From NCBI RefSeq assembly GCF_002288925.2, contig NW_022098031.1, positions 10,755,251-10,819,250 on the forward strand: a stretch of 64,000 bases of DNA. Direction: 5' to 3'. This document shows positions 10,235-19,607 of this stretch, in pieces. A model generated the notes under the pieces. That model made no database searches and had not been told where the DNA came from. It saw only the letters and a list, made by a program, of their open reading frames with translations. This DNA comes from Delphinapterus leucas (taxonomy: Eukaryota; Chordata; Mammalia; Artiodactyla; Monodontidae). Each line of letters opens with the position of its first letter. Within the stretch, counting starts at the first letter, position 1. A program made the translations under genes and the position numbers.

Positions 10235-10647
10235 GTTGAAACAAATTTCTAGGCTCAAGATGAAGCTGCTCCTGCCCGGGTATCACGTCAGCAAACAGAA
10301 ACTGAGATAACTTTTGTGTCCCTGTGAATGTTCCTCTTGAGATAACTTTTGTGTCCCTGTGAATGTTCCTCTTGACCAGAAATGCAGGATGTCCAGTCAG
10401 CCAATCCCCAAACGCCAAGCCAACTCTGGGCCTTCTCACCCCCAAACAAGGCAGACTATATAGACCCAGCCAATCAGATATTTTCTATTTGTCTTTCCTT
10501 GTTGTTTATTCTCTAGCCTATCAGAGCTTCCTGCCTTCTGTCCCTTTTTGCAGTTCTCAGGAAACTGATAAACTGTCCACTTCATGAACTGTTAAATAAA
10601 GTTTGTTTGTATCACCTAAATTGTCTTCTTTAATGATCTTTTGAATA
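10235..10647 (+). mobile_element. Candidate solo LTR inserted in a MIR
   Basis: About 410 bp with a promoter-like layout: CCAAT at 10391 and 10470 areas, TATATAGA near 10456, and AATAAAG at about 10595 followed by a GT-rich stretch. The MIR reads on both sides, and GTTGT occurs at 10230-10234 and 10648-10652, which suggests a short target duplication. The ends are not clean TG..CA, so exact edges and family are uncertain. It holds a perfect 35-bp tandem duplication. Confidence 0.5.
10304..10373 (+). repeat. Perfect 35-bp tandem duplication
   Basis: Two identical 35-bp copies lie at 10304-10338 and 10339-10373, each starting GAGATAACTTTTGTG and ending TGTTCCTCTT. Doubled segments upstream of the TATA box are common in retroviral LTRs, which supports the LTR reading. 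Confidence 0.97.
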
Positions 10648-10735
10648 GTTGTCATGAAGATTATATAAGATAATCATGTGGGGCATCTGGCACATGGTAA
10701 ACCACTCAGTAACCACTAGTCAGAATTATTTTTAC
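10648..10735 (+). mobile_element. MIR, 3' part, split
   Basis: GTTGTCATGAAGATTATATAAGATAATC, then GGGCATCTGGCACATGGTAAAC and CACTCAGTAACCACTAG complete the MIR begun at 10082. Confidence 0.85.
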
Positions 10736-10744
10736 TACTAAGGT

Positions 10745-10845
10745 ATTCCTTTCTTGAGGGAAAGAACTACTTTACTCATCTTGCCACCCTCACGAGACCT
10801 TGTATGTGGTAGGTGTTTAATAACTGTCTATGTAATGGAATGGAA
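10745..10845 (+). mobile_element. Possible L2 3' end
   Basis: CTTGAGGGAAAGAACTAC, then ACGAGACCTTGTATGTGGTAGGTGTTTAATAACTG and TAATGGAATGGAAT resemble the L2 terminus, but only about 100 bp is left. Confidence 0.45.
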
Positions 10846-12195
10846 TCCACATTTTAACAAGACTCAGTGTGTTGCAACTGGCCCTGGGGTTTCTCAAAAC
10901 TACGCCTGTCATAATCTGCATATTCTCCTTGCAGGTATTGTCAGGTGTCAGGATGACAGTTTGAACGCTCCACGGCCCTAAACATAAATTCATGGTGTAT
11001 TTCTCAAAAGCATATCCTATGCATCTAAATGTCACCTTATTTTTTGAACTTGCACTTAGGTAGATTGGATCCTACTGTTCTGTGGTCTTCCCTGGGAGCC
11101 CGATCTTTATGGAGCTGGTAGGGGTCCTGGGCACATGAAGAGATTCGCAGTTGTGGAAATCAGACAATTGAAGTTCTAAACAGCTTTGCTGAGAAAACAG
11201 TCATTTCTGTTTCTTCTAGGTTACATTCTTGTCACCTGCTTTTCCATGAGATGGTCAAACAGAGGCAGAGGAAAATTAATTAGGAGACTCATTGTTATTA
11301 TTATTAATAATAATTAATTTTATTTGAAAGGCTTTGAAAGGCTTTGTAAATTGGGTATTTGCAAAGGAGAACTGCTTTAGAAACAGTACAATCATTCACT
11401 GTCCATCTGGGACAAATAACTCTGTGGTACTGACTGCAGAAATCATTTAGGTTGTACAGATCAAGCTCCAGTAACAGCATTTCACTGCAGAGGGATGGCA
11501 AGAATTGACTGTCTTATTAAGAAGCAATGTGATGGTAAAACATGATTAAAGTGAGTCAAAAGAAATTACCAAGCAGCGGTCAAGAAAGAACGGAGGGAGG
11601 CTTGATCATGGATATATAGGCCCAGATAAATGAATTCTATGGGTGTTTGTTTATAATAATTATGCATAAATATGTGAATAATAATCACACCCCCGAAATT
11701 AACTGAAAATTATACTCCTTTCAATTGCATGAAGCAGTTTACATGCCCGTTATCAACTGAGCCAAGGAACATGTAACAATGTGAAAACTAAGAGTACCGT
11801 GAAATGTTTCCAAAAAAAATGACAGTCAGTTTATCCTTTACTTACATCTACTTGTCAATTTCAAAGGACTCAAATTTCATTATACCGTATAAATAAAGTA
11901 TCCTGAAGGCACTAGCTCCTGCTGTTTCCGAAAGCTACCCTATATTTAGAAGTTTTCTGTGGCTTTCAGATAAATGTAGTTCCTTTAGAAAGCAGTTCTC
12001 ATACCCTAACCTAAGTGGACAGAGCAAGGGCTGTTTCTAATGAAACTAAGGAATTTGTGATGTCATCTTGTGTGTGGCAATCCCTCAATTAAGAGGGGAG
12101 GATCAGAAAATGCAAAACCCTATGATTACACCGAGCAACTTAAAGGAAATGCATCAAAAGCTCCTTATGCATGGTGACAGTTTGCAGAACCCTCT
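10846..12195. other. Unassigned AT-rich sequence
   Basis: No confident repeat or gene. A short TTA/AAT-rich run occurs near 11293-11316. The frames at 10754-11035 and 11304-11501 carry no motif. Confidence 0.4.
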
Positions 12196-12770
12196 AGAAA
12201 GTGAAAAGGTCTGCTCTTTTATGTAACTTGACTTTGGAAGCCAGAGGTGACAAACTTCACAGATCCACAGCCTCCCCTTTGAGCAAATGTAGAAAACCAC
12301 TTGTTGGTTCCTCCCCTCTAAGCACCCCTCCCTGTGGCTCCGCTTCGTTTTTAAACTACTTTATTTTTGGTAAAAGTCAAGCTTACCAAGCTCTAAATTA
12401 CACGGAACCTCCTGCTATCCATCCCAACACTGCAAGCGGCCCCAAGATGAAAACTGGTGCATCACGTGTAACAAGGCGGAGGAACGTTATTTTATTATTA
12501 GTTGGCACCAGAATTCCTCCTAGAAAGAGAAATGTATTTACTTTGAAAAATACCCTGATAAGAGCTGAGAGAGTAGAAGAGAGCTCCGGAGGGGTTAGGG
12601 TGTGGGCGGAATGTTTCTGAGACAAAGGGAGCAATTTGGCAGTAACTTCCCAGAGCAGCATCCCGAGAGACAGGGGAGGGGCCGCAGCCACTGAGAGGGC
12701 GGAGAGCGCCTCGCGTCTGCCCACGTGACTCTTCCTCCCCTCACTCCCGCACCAGGCTTTGCTGAAATTT
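12196..12770. other. Single-copy-looking block ending in a CpG cluster
   Basis: I find no repeat family here. A 139-codon + frame (12201-12620) is among the longest outside repeats, but its translation shows no domain, signal peptide or sequence family I know. At 12597-12750 GC content rises and about nine CpGs cluster (GGGGCCGCAGCC, GGGCGGAGAGCGCCTCGCG), followed by a palindromic E-box CACGTG at 12722-12727 and pyrimidine-rich sequence. It could be a regulatory element or first exon, or chance. Confidence 0.35.
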
Positions 12771-12799
12771 ACTGAGCTGATTAAATATTTGGTGCAAGT

Positions 12800-12842
12800 C
12801 TTTTATTTATTTGTTTGTTTATTTACTTATTTATTTATTTAT
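12800..12842 (+). repeat. (TTTA)n/(TTTG)n simple repeat
   Basis: Imperfect tetranucleotide repeat of TTTA with a few TTTG and TTAC units. Confidence 0.95.
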
Positions 12843-13655
12843 AGAAACTTGTGTAAGGGCTCGGCCTGTGTCTAGATCACAGAGTAGAACAAGAGTTAAA
12901 TTGTGTGGACCCAAGAGTGGAGGCAGAGAAAAGCCTCTGAGAATAAGTGTTAGGGATTTTTAAGATGCTCACATATCTAGATGGGTTTACTGAAATCTCT
13001 GAAGGGATGAGAGAGCCCCTCATGGCATCTTGGTTAAACCAGCTACTTTACGGGCAGAATCACTACTTTGTGATACTGTCGTCATCGATGGGAAGCTACT
13101 GTGTGTCTTAAGCTACTTCATGGACAGGTACATGGTAATTGATGCAGTAAACACCAAGCATCATAGTTGATTTTGCAGTCTTTGAATTGGCTAGACTTCA
13201 AAATAATGTTAATTTAAGAGGCTGGCTGATGGAAAATAATGGTTTTAGTAGAATATCAAAGAACTTTAAGATCCCAGCCTTACTTTTCATAAATGTCGAA
13301 CACCACCAGTTTTTCAAAATCAATTCAAAATCCTGGAGAATGAGGGATAAGTTCAGAACTGTATAAATTGGGTATCTAATATTCCCAAGGGATTTTTCAT
13401 TACCCAGATTGCTAAGGTGCAGGTGAAGATGGACCAACAAATTGGTCCCTTTGCACATGATTATCATACCTGTTCTAGCATCAAACCTAGAGGACCACAG
13501 TGTAAACCAATGGACAAAAATATATTTGATTATGGTTCACAGTGTGTCTTAGGACTTTTGGGGTATAAAAATAATAATGGCACATCACCTAAAGAAATGA
13601 TCCAATGTCATTAGATATTTCTTCCAAATGGAATGATCAGACCCAAAGTTTCAGA
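12843..13655. other. Unassigned sequence
   Basis: No feature recognised. Short frames at 13198-13467 (-) and 13417-13614 (+) have no motif. Confidence 0.4.
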
Positions 13656-13659
13656 TTGC

Positions 13660-13935
13660 ACCATCTCCTGAGAGATGCCTTCTCTGACCCCACTTACAAA
13701 GTTTTTCCCGGCACATCACTCTTTGGATTTTCTTCACAATACTTAGCACCACCTGGAGTGATCCTGTTCATTTATTTTTCACCTGCTTTTGGTCTGTCTG
13801 CCAACCATTGCAATATGAAGACCATGAAAGCAGGGAACTGACACTCCTTGTTCATTTCTGCTTCTCAAGATCGAGGATAATGCCTGGAGCCCAATCAGAA
13901 CTCGATAAAATATTTGTTGAATCATTTAATGAATT
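13660..13935 (+). mobile_element. L2 LINE, 3' end
   Basis: CACCATCTCCTGAGAGATGCCTTCTCTGACCCC, CACAATACTTAGCACC, ATGAAAGCAGGGAACTGACAC, ATAATGCCTGGAGCCCAATC and TTTGTTGAATCATTTAATGAA follow the L2 3' UTR in order. Confidence 0.85.
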
Positions 13936-14000
13936 TCACTCAGCACCTAATCTGTAGAGATTATCAAAATCCTCATAGGCCACTACAAATATAGTGTGGT

Positions 14001-14028
14001 TATTATTATTATTATTATTATTATTATT
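14001..14028 (+). repeat. (TTA)n microsatellite at the SINE tail
   Basis: Nine or so TTA units join the left target duplication to the reversed SINE 3' end. Confidence 0.95.
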
Positions 14029-14220
14029 TGCGGTACACGGGCCTCTCACTGCCGTGGCCTCTCCCGTTGCGGAGCACAGGCTCCGGACGCGCAGGTACAG
14101 TGGCCGTGGCTCACGGGCCCAGCCGCTCCACGGCATGTGGGATCTTCCTGGACCGGGCACGAACCCGTGTCCCCTGCATCGACAGGCGGACTCTCAACCA
14201 CTGCGCCACCAAGGAAGCCC
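14029..14220 (-). mobile_element. CHR-type SINE, short form, with TTA-expanded flank
   Basis: Reversed SINE: TTGCGGTACACGGGCCTC to CCACCAAGGAAGCCC. The flank GTGTGGTTATTATTAT occurs at 13994-14009 and 14221-14236. Between the left copy and the SINE the TTA run has grown to about 30 bp, where an A/T tail would normally sit. Confidence 0.96.
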
Positions 14221-14239
14221 GTGTGGTTATTATTATAAA

Positions 14240-14735
14240 GAAAAGACATACTGGAGGATTCAGTGGCTGGTATTTTAATTTAATTCCTTTTGATTATCAT
14301 CCTAATCTTGGATCATGTAAATGATGATCACATTATACCCATCAGGATACTTTGCAAGAAAAAAAAATTTCAGAATTATAGCTGCTCTGCACTCCAAGTA
14401 TCTAGAGGTGCAATTAAATGACAAAACAGTAGAGTTCATTTTTCATATAGAGGGATGTTTTCATGTTCAATTTTAGCTTTAGGTTAACAGCATTATTAGA
14501 TTACATTCTTGGGTCATTAGAAGAATGGGTTCACTTTTTTTTTAATTAAAAAAAGTTCAGTTGTGGAAGCTGGATAGTAATGCCTATTTATAAGATTTAG
14601 CAAGATTTAACATTACTTTTGATGTAAAATTTATTTGAAACTATAACTGTGAACAGGGAATGCATAAGTTTCTCTGAAATGAGAACAAATAACAAAAATG
14701 TTCTTTAGCTCCATATTGTGGATAATTAAAAGAAT
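14240..14735. other. Unassigned AT-rich sequence
   Basis: No feature recognised apart from short A and T runs near 14540-14570. Confidence 0.4.
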
Positions 14736-14736
14736 A

Positions 14737-14857
14737 TACACTGGTCCCTTGGCCCTTGGTTGTGGGAGATTGTTTCCAGGATCCCCCACCCCTGCAGATA
14801 CCAAAATCTGCAGATGCTCAAGTTCTCAAAGTCCTTGGATACAGAGGGCTGACTGTA
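14737..14857. mobile_element. Short Tigger-like MITE
   Basis: About 120 bp with terminal inverted similarity: TACACTGGTCCCTTGGCCCTTGG at the left and CCTTGGATACAGAGGGCTGACTGTA at the right. The inner words CCAGGATCCCCCACCCCTGCAGATACCAAAATC and GCAGATGCTCAAG are shared with the longer Tigger-like copy at 20388. It is internally deleted, with no transposase. Confidence 0.75.
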
Positions 14858-14859
14858 TT

Positions 14860-15210
14860 TCAAAGTACAAATGCATTGTTCTGAGAGAGTGGAACTTTTT
14901 TTTGGATGATCTTATTTGTGATGTGTTCTCACAGGGGACTTGTTTTTTAATGTAACTAGACTTATTAGACAAGAAAGTTATTAATTTTATTCTGTGTATA
15001 CTATTGTTTCCATCCTCATATGAGAAGAATACAGAAGTACTGCTGAATTAAGCTGAGTGTATAAAAGAAATTTCCAGGAACTTTTCAAAATTTCCTTTCT
15101 GGAATTGGTAAGTGCCTATTTATTACTGGTGAAGTAAAGAAAGAACTGTTTTCAGGTGTTTATCTATGCACAAATTGTTTTGGTTTTGTGTCCAAAACAG
15201 TACTGTAATC
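14860..15210. other. Unassigned AT-rich sequence
   Basis: No feature recognised. Confidence 0.4.
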
Positions 15211-15214
15211 ATTT

Positions 15215-15990
15215 TAGTTATCTATTTCTGCATAACAAATTACCACAAAATTTAGTGATTTAAAACAATAATAAGCATTTATCTCTCATGGTTTCTGTGA
15301 GGAATTAGGGAGCAGCTTAGCTGGATGTTTTGGCTGGAGGGGTGGTTTCATGAGGTTGCAGTCAAGATGTTGACCAGGGCCACAATCATCTGAAGGCTTA
15401 ACAGGGGCTGGAGGATCTGCTTCCAAGATGGCACACTTACATGGCTGGCAAATATGTGCTGGTTAACAGGAGACCTCAGTTCCTCAAGATGTGTACTGCT
15501 CTGTAGGGTTGCTTGAGTGTGTTTACAACATGGTAGTTGACTTCCTCCAGAACAAGTGATTCAAGTAAGCAATGTGGAAGTTGCTATGTTTTTCTATGAC
15601 CTAACCTCAGAAGTCACACACCATCACTTCCACCATGTTCAACGAGTCACATAAACCAATTCTTACATAGCATGTCAAGAGAGTACAAAAGAGCATAGAT
15701 ACCAGAAGGTAAGAATCATTGGGAAAAATCTTGGGTTTCCCTGGTGGCACAGTGGTTGAGAGTCCGCCTGCCGATGCAGGGGACACGGGTTCGTGCCCTG
15801 GTCCAGGAAGATACCACATGCCGCAGAGCGGCTGGGCCCGTGAGCCATGGCCGCTGAGCCTGCATGTCCGGAGCCTGTGCTCCGCAACGGAAGAGGCCAC
15901 AACAGTGAGAGGCCTGCATACCGCAAAAAAAAAAAAAAAAAAAAATTGGGAAAAATCTTGAAGGCTGACTGTCACAGTGAAAATTATCAG
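15215..15990. mobile_element. Old MaLR/MLT1-like LTR repeat, split by a SINE
   Basis: TTTCTGCATAACAAATTACCACAAAATTTAGTG, CAGCTTAGCTGGATG, GATCTGCTTCCAAGATGGC, AACATGGTAGTTGACTTCC, ACCTAACCTCAGAAG and CCATCACTTCCACCATG are the words of a common mammalian LTR-type repeat. I place it near MLT1 but cannot fix the subfamily or strand. The SINE at 15734-15945 interrupts it, and the tail continues to ATCTTGAAGGCTG. Confidence 0.6.
15734..15945 (+). mobile_element. CHR-type SINE, short form
   Basis: GGTTTCCCTGGTGGCACAGTGG start, box B GGTTCGTGCCC at 15788-15798, and an A tail of about 20. A perfect 15-bp flanking repeat TTGGGAAAAATCTTG lies at 15719-15733 and 15946-15960. It is inserted in the old LTR repeat. 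Confidence 0.97.
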
Positions 15991-16234
15991 GGTTACCTTA
16001 AAATCTCCCACCAACTTTGAATTGGTTACTAATGTGCACTAAAAAGTGCTTTGCAAATTATTGAGTGGTGCAAAGCATTTAACAAAATGGCCTGATAAGT
16101 GGATAAATAACATTTCCCTCCAAATATTATGAACAAAGTATATCATCATGTTGCATAAAGCAAGTAAGTAAATACTGTCAAATCTGTTTCATAAGATTAT
16201 AAACATCCTCTACTTTTGGTGGGGAATGAGATCA
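15991..16234. other. Unassigned sequence
   Basis: No feature recognised between the LTR repeat and the polypurine tract. Confidence 0.4.
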
Positions 16235-16510
16235 GATAATTGGAAAAAAAAAAGATGGAGGAAGGGAAATATTGGAGAACAGAATAATAGGGTCCGGTGG
16301 TGGTGGTGGGGAAAGTAGTAGAGAAGGAGAAGGGAAAGAAATGGGGATAAAAGGGATGAAAGAAGACAAATAGGAGAGATAATAGCAGAATATATAGAAG
16401 ATACAGATATGGAAATAAGCAAAAGAAGTGTAGGAAAAAGAGATGATCTGTTAAAAAGAGACAGGAAAGGGGGAAAAGATCAGGAGGAGGGGGGAGAGAG
16501 TTTTTTAAAA
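16235..16510 (+). repeat. Long polypurine-biased tract
   Basis: About 275 bp in which the + strand is strongly A/G-rich (GGAGGAAGGGAAA, GAGAAGGAGAAGGGAAAGAAATGGGG, GGAGGAGGGGGGAGAGAG), with a (GGT)n patch near 16293-16307. The long reverse-strand frame (16197-16538) rich in F, L, S and P is its antisense translation and not a gene. Confidence 0.85.
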
Positions 16511-16637
16511 AAAGCAAAATAGAGATTAGCTTTCTCATTCTTTTCCTCTGTCAGGGCCTTTTCCACCTCAGAACAGGGCCAGGGACTTGTAGCTTCTCTC
16601 TTGGTTTTTCTCACTGTTTTTCCTGGCTTCCCTGGAG

Positions 16638-16705
16638 TTCCCTTTAAGGCCTGGTTCCATTTAAGGCCTCATTCCCTTTAAGGCCTGGTTCCCTTTAATG
16701 CTTGA
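16638..16705 (+). repeat. 17-bp minisatellite, four copies
   Basis: Unit TTCCCTTTAAGGCCTGG at 16638, 16655, 16672 and 16689. Copies 1 and 3 are identical; copies 2 and 4 have two or three changes. Confidence 0.95.
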
Positions 16706-17385
16706 TTTTCAGCTTGTTGCTCACACTGGGTTGGCTAAGGGTGTCTGAAGAGGAGAGAGGAATGACCATTTTATTTAATATCCAACTTGTTCTTCTTAAG
16801 GACACATTATCTTGTTAGATACTATTTTTCTAAAAGTATTAAAAATATACTACATCAGAAAGAAGAAAAACTGGCACAGGCAAATGATTTTCTTAGAGAA
16901 TTTTGGTTCTGTAAACAATTATTACCATATTTGGCTTTGGTTCCCTTTGTGTTTCTGCAGATTATTATAGTTCATTTTGGGTTTTTGATTCAGGGTTCAT
17001 TTTAGTTCAGGTTCCTGATTCAATTTACGTTTCTGTGATTGAACCAAAGTTCCAGTTAAAAAAGTACTCAGTGGGCTAGGCTAGATTCCTTAGCCAATAC
17101 TTTTTTTAAAAACATGAGAACATTACATAATATGTGCGTCAATAATGTTTGACTTCTAGATTTAAGGGAAATTTGGATAAACATTTTTCATATATTAAAA
17201 TATTAAATAAGTAAATTGATTTTTTTCATATATTTTCAGTGTACTTTCTGATGTACAAGTTAACTCACAAAGGTAAATTTAAACAAAGTAGCTCATATAA
17301 CATGCAACCTTCTTTTTCGACTGTCTCTTGCCCCTCTCTTCCCAAACTGGTTTCTTTTGCAAAAAGCTATTTAAATTAAAAATTT
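16706..17385. other. Unassigned AT-rich sequence
   Basis: No family recognised. The left neighbourhood (16950-17060) repeats words like GTTCATTTT, GTTCCTGATTCA and GTTTCTG in a loose way. Confidence 0.35.
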
Positions 17386-17389
17386 TTTC

Positions 17390-17683
17390 AAATATGGAAT
17401 AAATTCAAAAAGTTCAAAATTTACCCCTCTTGGAATTCATTTGGACTTCTTGAATTTGTGGTTAGAATCATTCACTTGGGAAAATTCTCAGGTCTTATCT
17501 CATCAGATATTGTTTCATTCTCACTCTTTTTTCCTTCTGGAACTCTGATTAGAGGCATGTTACTTTCTCACTATCTTCCATGTCTTTTAATCTTTCTTTC
17601 ATGTGTTACATCTCTTTGCCTCTTTGTGCTTCTTTCTAAACAAGTTATTCTGGTCTATCCTCCATTTCAACAACTCCTTCTTT
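17390..17683 (-). mobile_element. Old L1/HAL1 ORF1 region, first segment
   Basis: Read on the reverse strand this is the coiled-coil ORF1 region of an old L1. The reverse complement near 17600-17540 translates as MKERLKDMEDSE, matching the conserved MKERLRDMEDRVRRSN region, followed by a frameshifted remnant of the VIGVPE part. It is cut by a younger L1 at 17684, and the same ORF1 sequence resumes at 18320. Confidence 0.7.
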
Positions 17684-18300
17684 CTTTTTTTTTTTGGCCT
17701 GGATATTTAATTTTTTTAGTTTATTTTTGGCAGCGTTGGGTCTTCGTTGCTGCGTGGAGGCTTTCTCTAGTTGCGGCGAGCAGGAGCTATTCTTCATTGT
17801 GGTGCATGAGCTTCTCATTGTGGTGGCTTCTCTTGTTGCAAAGCAGCGGCTCTAGGTGCGCAGGCTTCAGTAGTTGTGGTGCACGGGCTTAGTTGCTCCT
17901 CAGCATGTGGGATCTTCCTGGACCAGGGCTCAAACCTGTGTCCCCTGCATTGGCAGGCGGATTCTTAACCACTGCGCCACCAGGGAAGTCCCCTTTTTAA
18001 AAGTTTTTATTGGAGTATAGCTGATTTACAATGTTGTGTTAATTTCAGGTATACAGCAAAGTAAGTCAGTTATACATATATCCATTCTTTTTGGTTTTTT
18101 TTTAGATTCTTTTCCCATACAGGCCATTACAGAGTACTGAGTAGAGTTCTCTGTGCTATACAGCGGGTTCTTATTAGTTATCTATTTTATACATATTAGT
18201 GTGTATATGTCAGTCCCAATCTCCCAGTTTATCCCTCCCCTCCCCCCCAATCTCCTGGTAACCATAAGTTTGTTTTCTACATTCATGACCCTACTTCTGT
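17684..18300 (-). mobile_element. L1 3' end insertion (carrying a SINE)
   Basis: Poly-T at 17684-17696 and, after the SINE, TTTTATTGGAGTATAGCTGATTTACAATGTTGTG to CCTGGTAACCATAAGTTTG make a reversed L1 3' UTR. The flanks TTTCAACAACTCCTTCTTT (17665-17683) and TTTCAACAATTCTTTCTTT (18301-18319) match at 17 of 19 positions. The whole package is therefore one old insertion into ORF1, later hit by a SINE near its tail. Confidence 0.85.
17713..17993 (-). mobile_element. CHR-type SINE, long form
   Basis: Reversed long-form SINE: TTATTTTTGGCAGCGTTGGGTCTTCGTTGCTGCG at the left through CACCAGGGAAGTCCC at the right. It sits close to the poly-T end of the L1. I could not define a clean duplication because both flanks are T-rich. 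Confidence 0.93.
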
Positions 18301-18319
18301 TTTCAACAATTCTTTCTTT

Positions 18320-18467
18320 AGGTATGCCTAACAAGCTGTTAAAACCATCCATTTAGTTTTTAATTACAGTTATTATAGTTGTCAGTTTTTGAGGTTCTAT
18401 TTGATTCTTTTAAAAAATCTGCTTGGTTATTCTATATGGTTTCTTATTATCTGGATTTATTTTCAAG
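18320..18467 (-). mobile_element. Old L1/HAL1 ORF1 region, second segment
   Basis: Continues the ORF1 sequence of 17390-17683: AACAAGCTGTTAAAACCATCCATTTAGTTTTTAATTAC, and TTCTATTTGATTCTTTT. Interrupted at 18468 by the next SINE. Confidence 0.7.
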
Positions 18468-18478
18468 CTTGACTTTTA

Positions 18479-18822
18479 AAAATATTTATTTATTTATTTT
18501 TGGCTGCATTGGGCCTTTGTTGTTGCGCATGGGCTTTTCCTAGTTGCAGCGAGCGGGGGCTACTCTTTGTTGCCGTGTGCGGGCTTCTCATTGCGGTGGC
18601 TTCTCTTGTTGAGGAGCACGGGCTCTAGGCGCCTGGGCTTCAGTAGTTGCAGCACACGGGCTCAGTAGTTGTGGCTCGCGGGCTCTAGAGCGCAGGCTCA
18701 GTAGTTGTGGCACACAGGCCTAATTGTTCTGCGGCATGTGGGATCTTCCCGGACCAGGGCTCAAACCCGTGTACCCTGCATTGGCAGGAGGATTCTTAAC
18801 CACTGCGCCACCAGGGAAGTCC
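18479..18822 (-). mobile_element. CHR-type SINE, long form
   Basis: Reversed long form, from TTATTTATTTTTGGCTGCATTGGGCC to CACCAGGGAAGTCC. The 11-bp target duplication CTTGACTTTTA is at 18468-18478 and 18823-18833. It carries the extra CAGTAGTTGTGGC modules of the longest form. Confidence 0.96.
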
Positions 18823-18833
18823 CTTGACTTTTA

Positions 18834-19540
18834 TTTAATAGAGTAATCATAGTCATTTTGTAATCTGTGTCTGATAATTCCAGTATCAGAGGTTTTGCAG
18901 CTCTGTTTCTGTTATTTCTGCTGGTTTTTGCTTTAGTGCTTTGTCTCCTAAATGACTATGAGCTACTCATTTTCTTTAGAAAATTATTTGTGAGCATTCT
19001 TTGAGGCCCTGGATGACGGTGGGTTCTTCCAGTGGGGATTTATGTTTGCCTTGGCTGTGCCTGGGACCACTATCAGTTCTTGGCTTTTTCTTGGATCATC
19101 CAGGTTGTGTGAATTTGTAAATCCTCATGAGGGCTATCTGTTATTACAACTCATCAGGGGAATTCCTTTCCTTTATTCTTGCTTTCTCTGGGGCAGGAGT
19201 TGTGGGATTTATTCTTATACCAAAGGTTCATCCTTTTACCAGTCCTCAGGGATCTGAGTGTCCTATTTAATTCCCCAGGTAGGCTCTGGGCTTTGGCTTC
19301 TGTTCTTCCACATTTCCTGAGGCCACGGAAACCAAGGCTGAGATTGGTGAGGTTTGGCAAATGCCCTCAGTGTCCTATTCACTTCTGGGTTCCTACATTC
19401 ACCAAGAGTTAGGCTTAATAATTTCTTCTTAACATTCCTTTGATGCTTTTGAGATTTTACTAGTATTTTATCTAGTATTTTCAGTTGGAGGGTTGTTCCA
19501 CTTATTTAGCCCACTCTATTACTGGAAATGGAAGTCCTGG
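18834..19540 (-). mobile_element. Old L1/HAL1 5' region
   Basis: After the SINE the older element resumes with ATAGAGTAATCATAGTCATTTTGTAATCTGTGTCTGATAATTCCAG. It goes on through CTGGGGCAGGAGTTGTGGG-type sequence to GGAGGGTTGTTCC near 19490. In reverse orientation this corresponds to the 5' end of an old L1. Frames on both strands here are short and broken. Confidence 0.5.
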
Positions 19541-19607
19541 TAAAAATTCAACAAGTACAAAAGGGTAAAGGGTAATAAGTCTCCCTGTTATTCCTGTCTT
19601 CCTGATT

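Noticed and set aside
13994..14324. Several overlapping frames near 14.0-14.3 kb
   Set aside because: All lie on the SINE and its TTA repeat, in five different readings.
16197..16538. 113-codon reverse-strand frame rich in F, L, P and S
   Set aside because: Antisense translation of the polypurine tract; low complexity only.
17458..17892. 144-codon + strand frame resembling a membrane protein
   Set aside because: Composed of antisense L1 ORF1 followed by antisense SINE.
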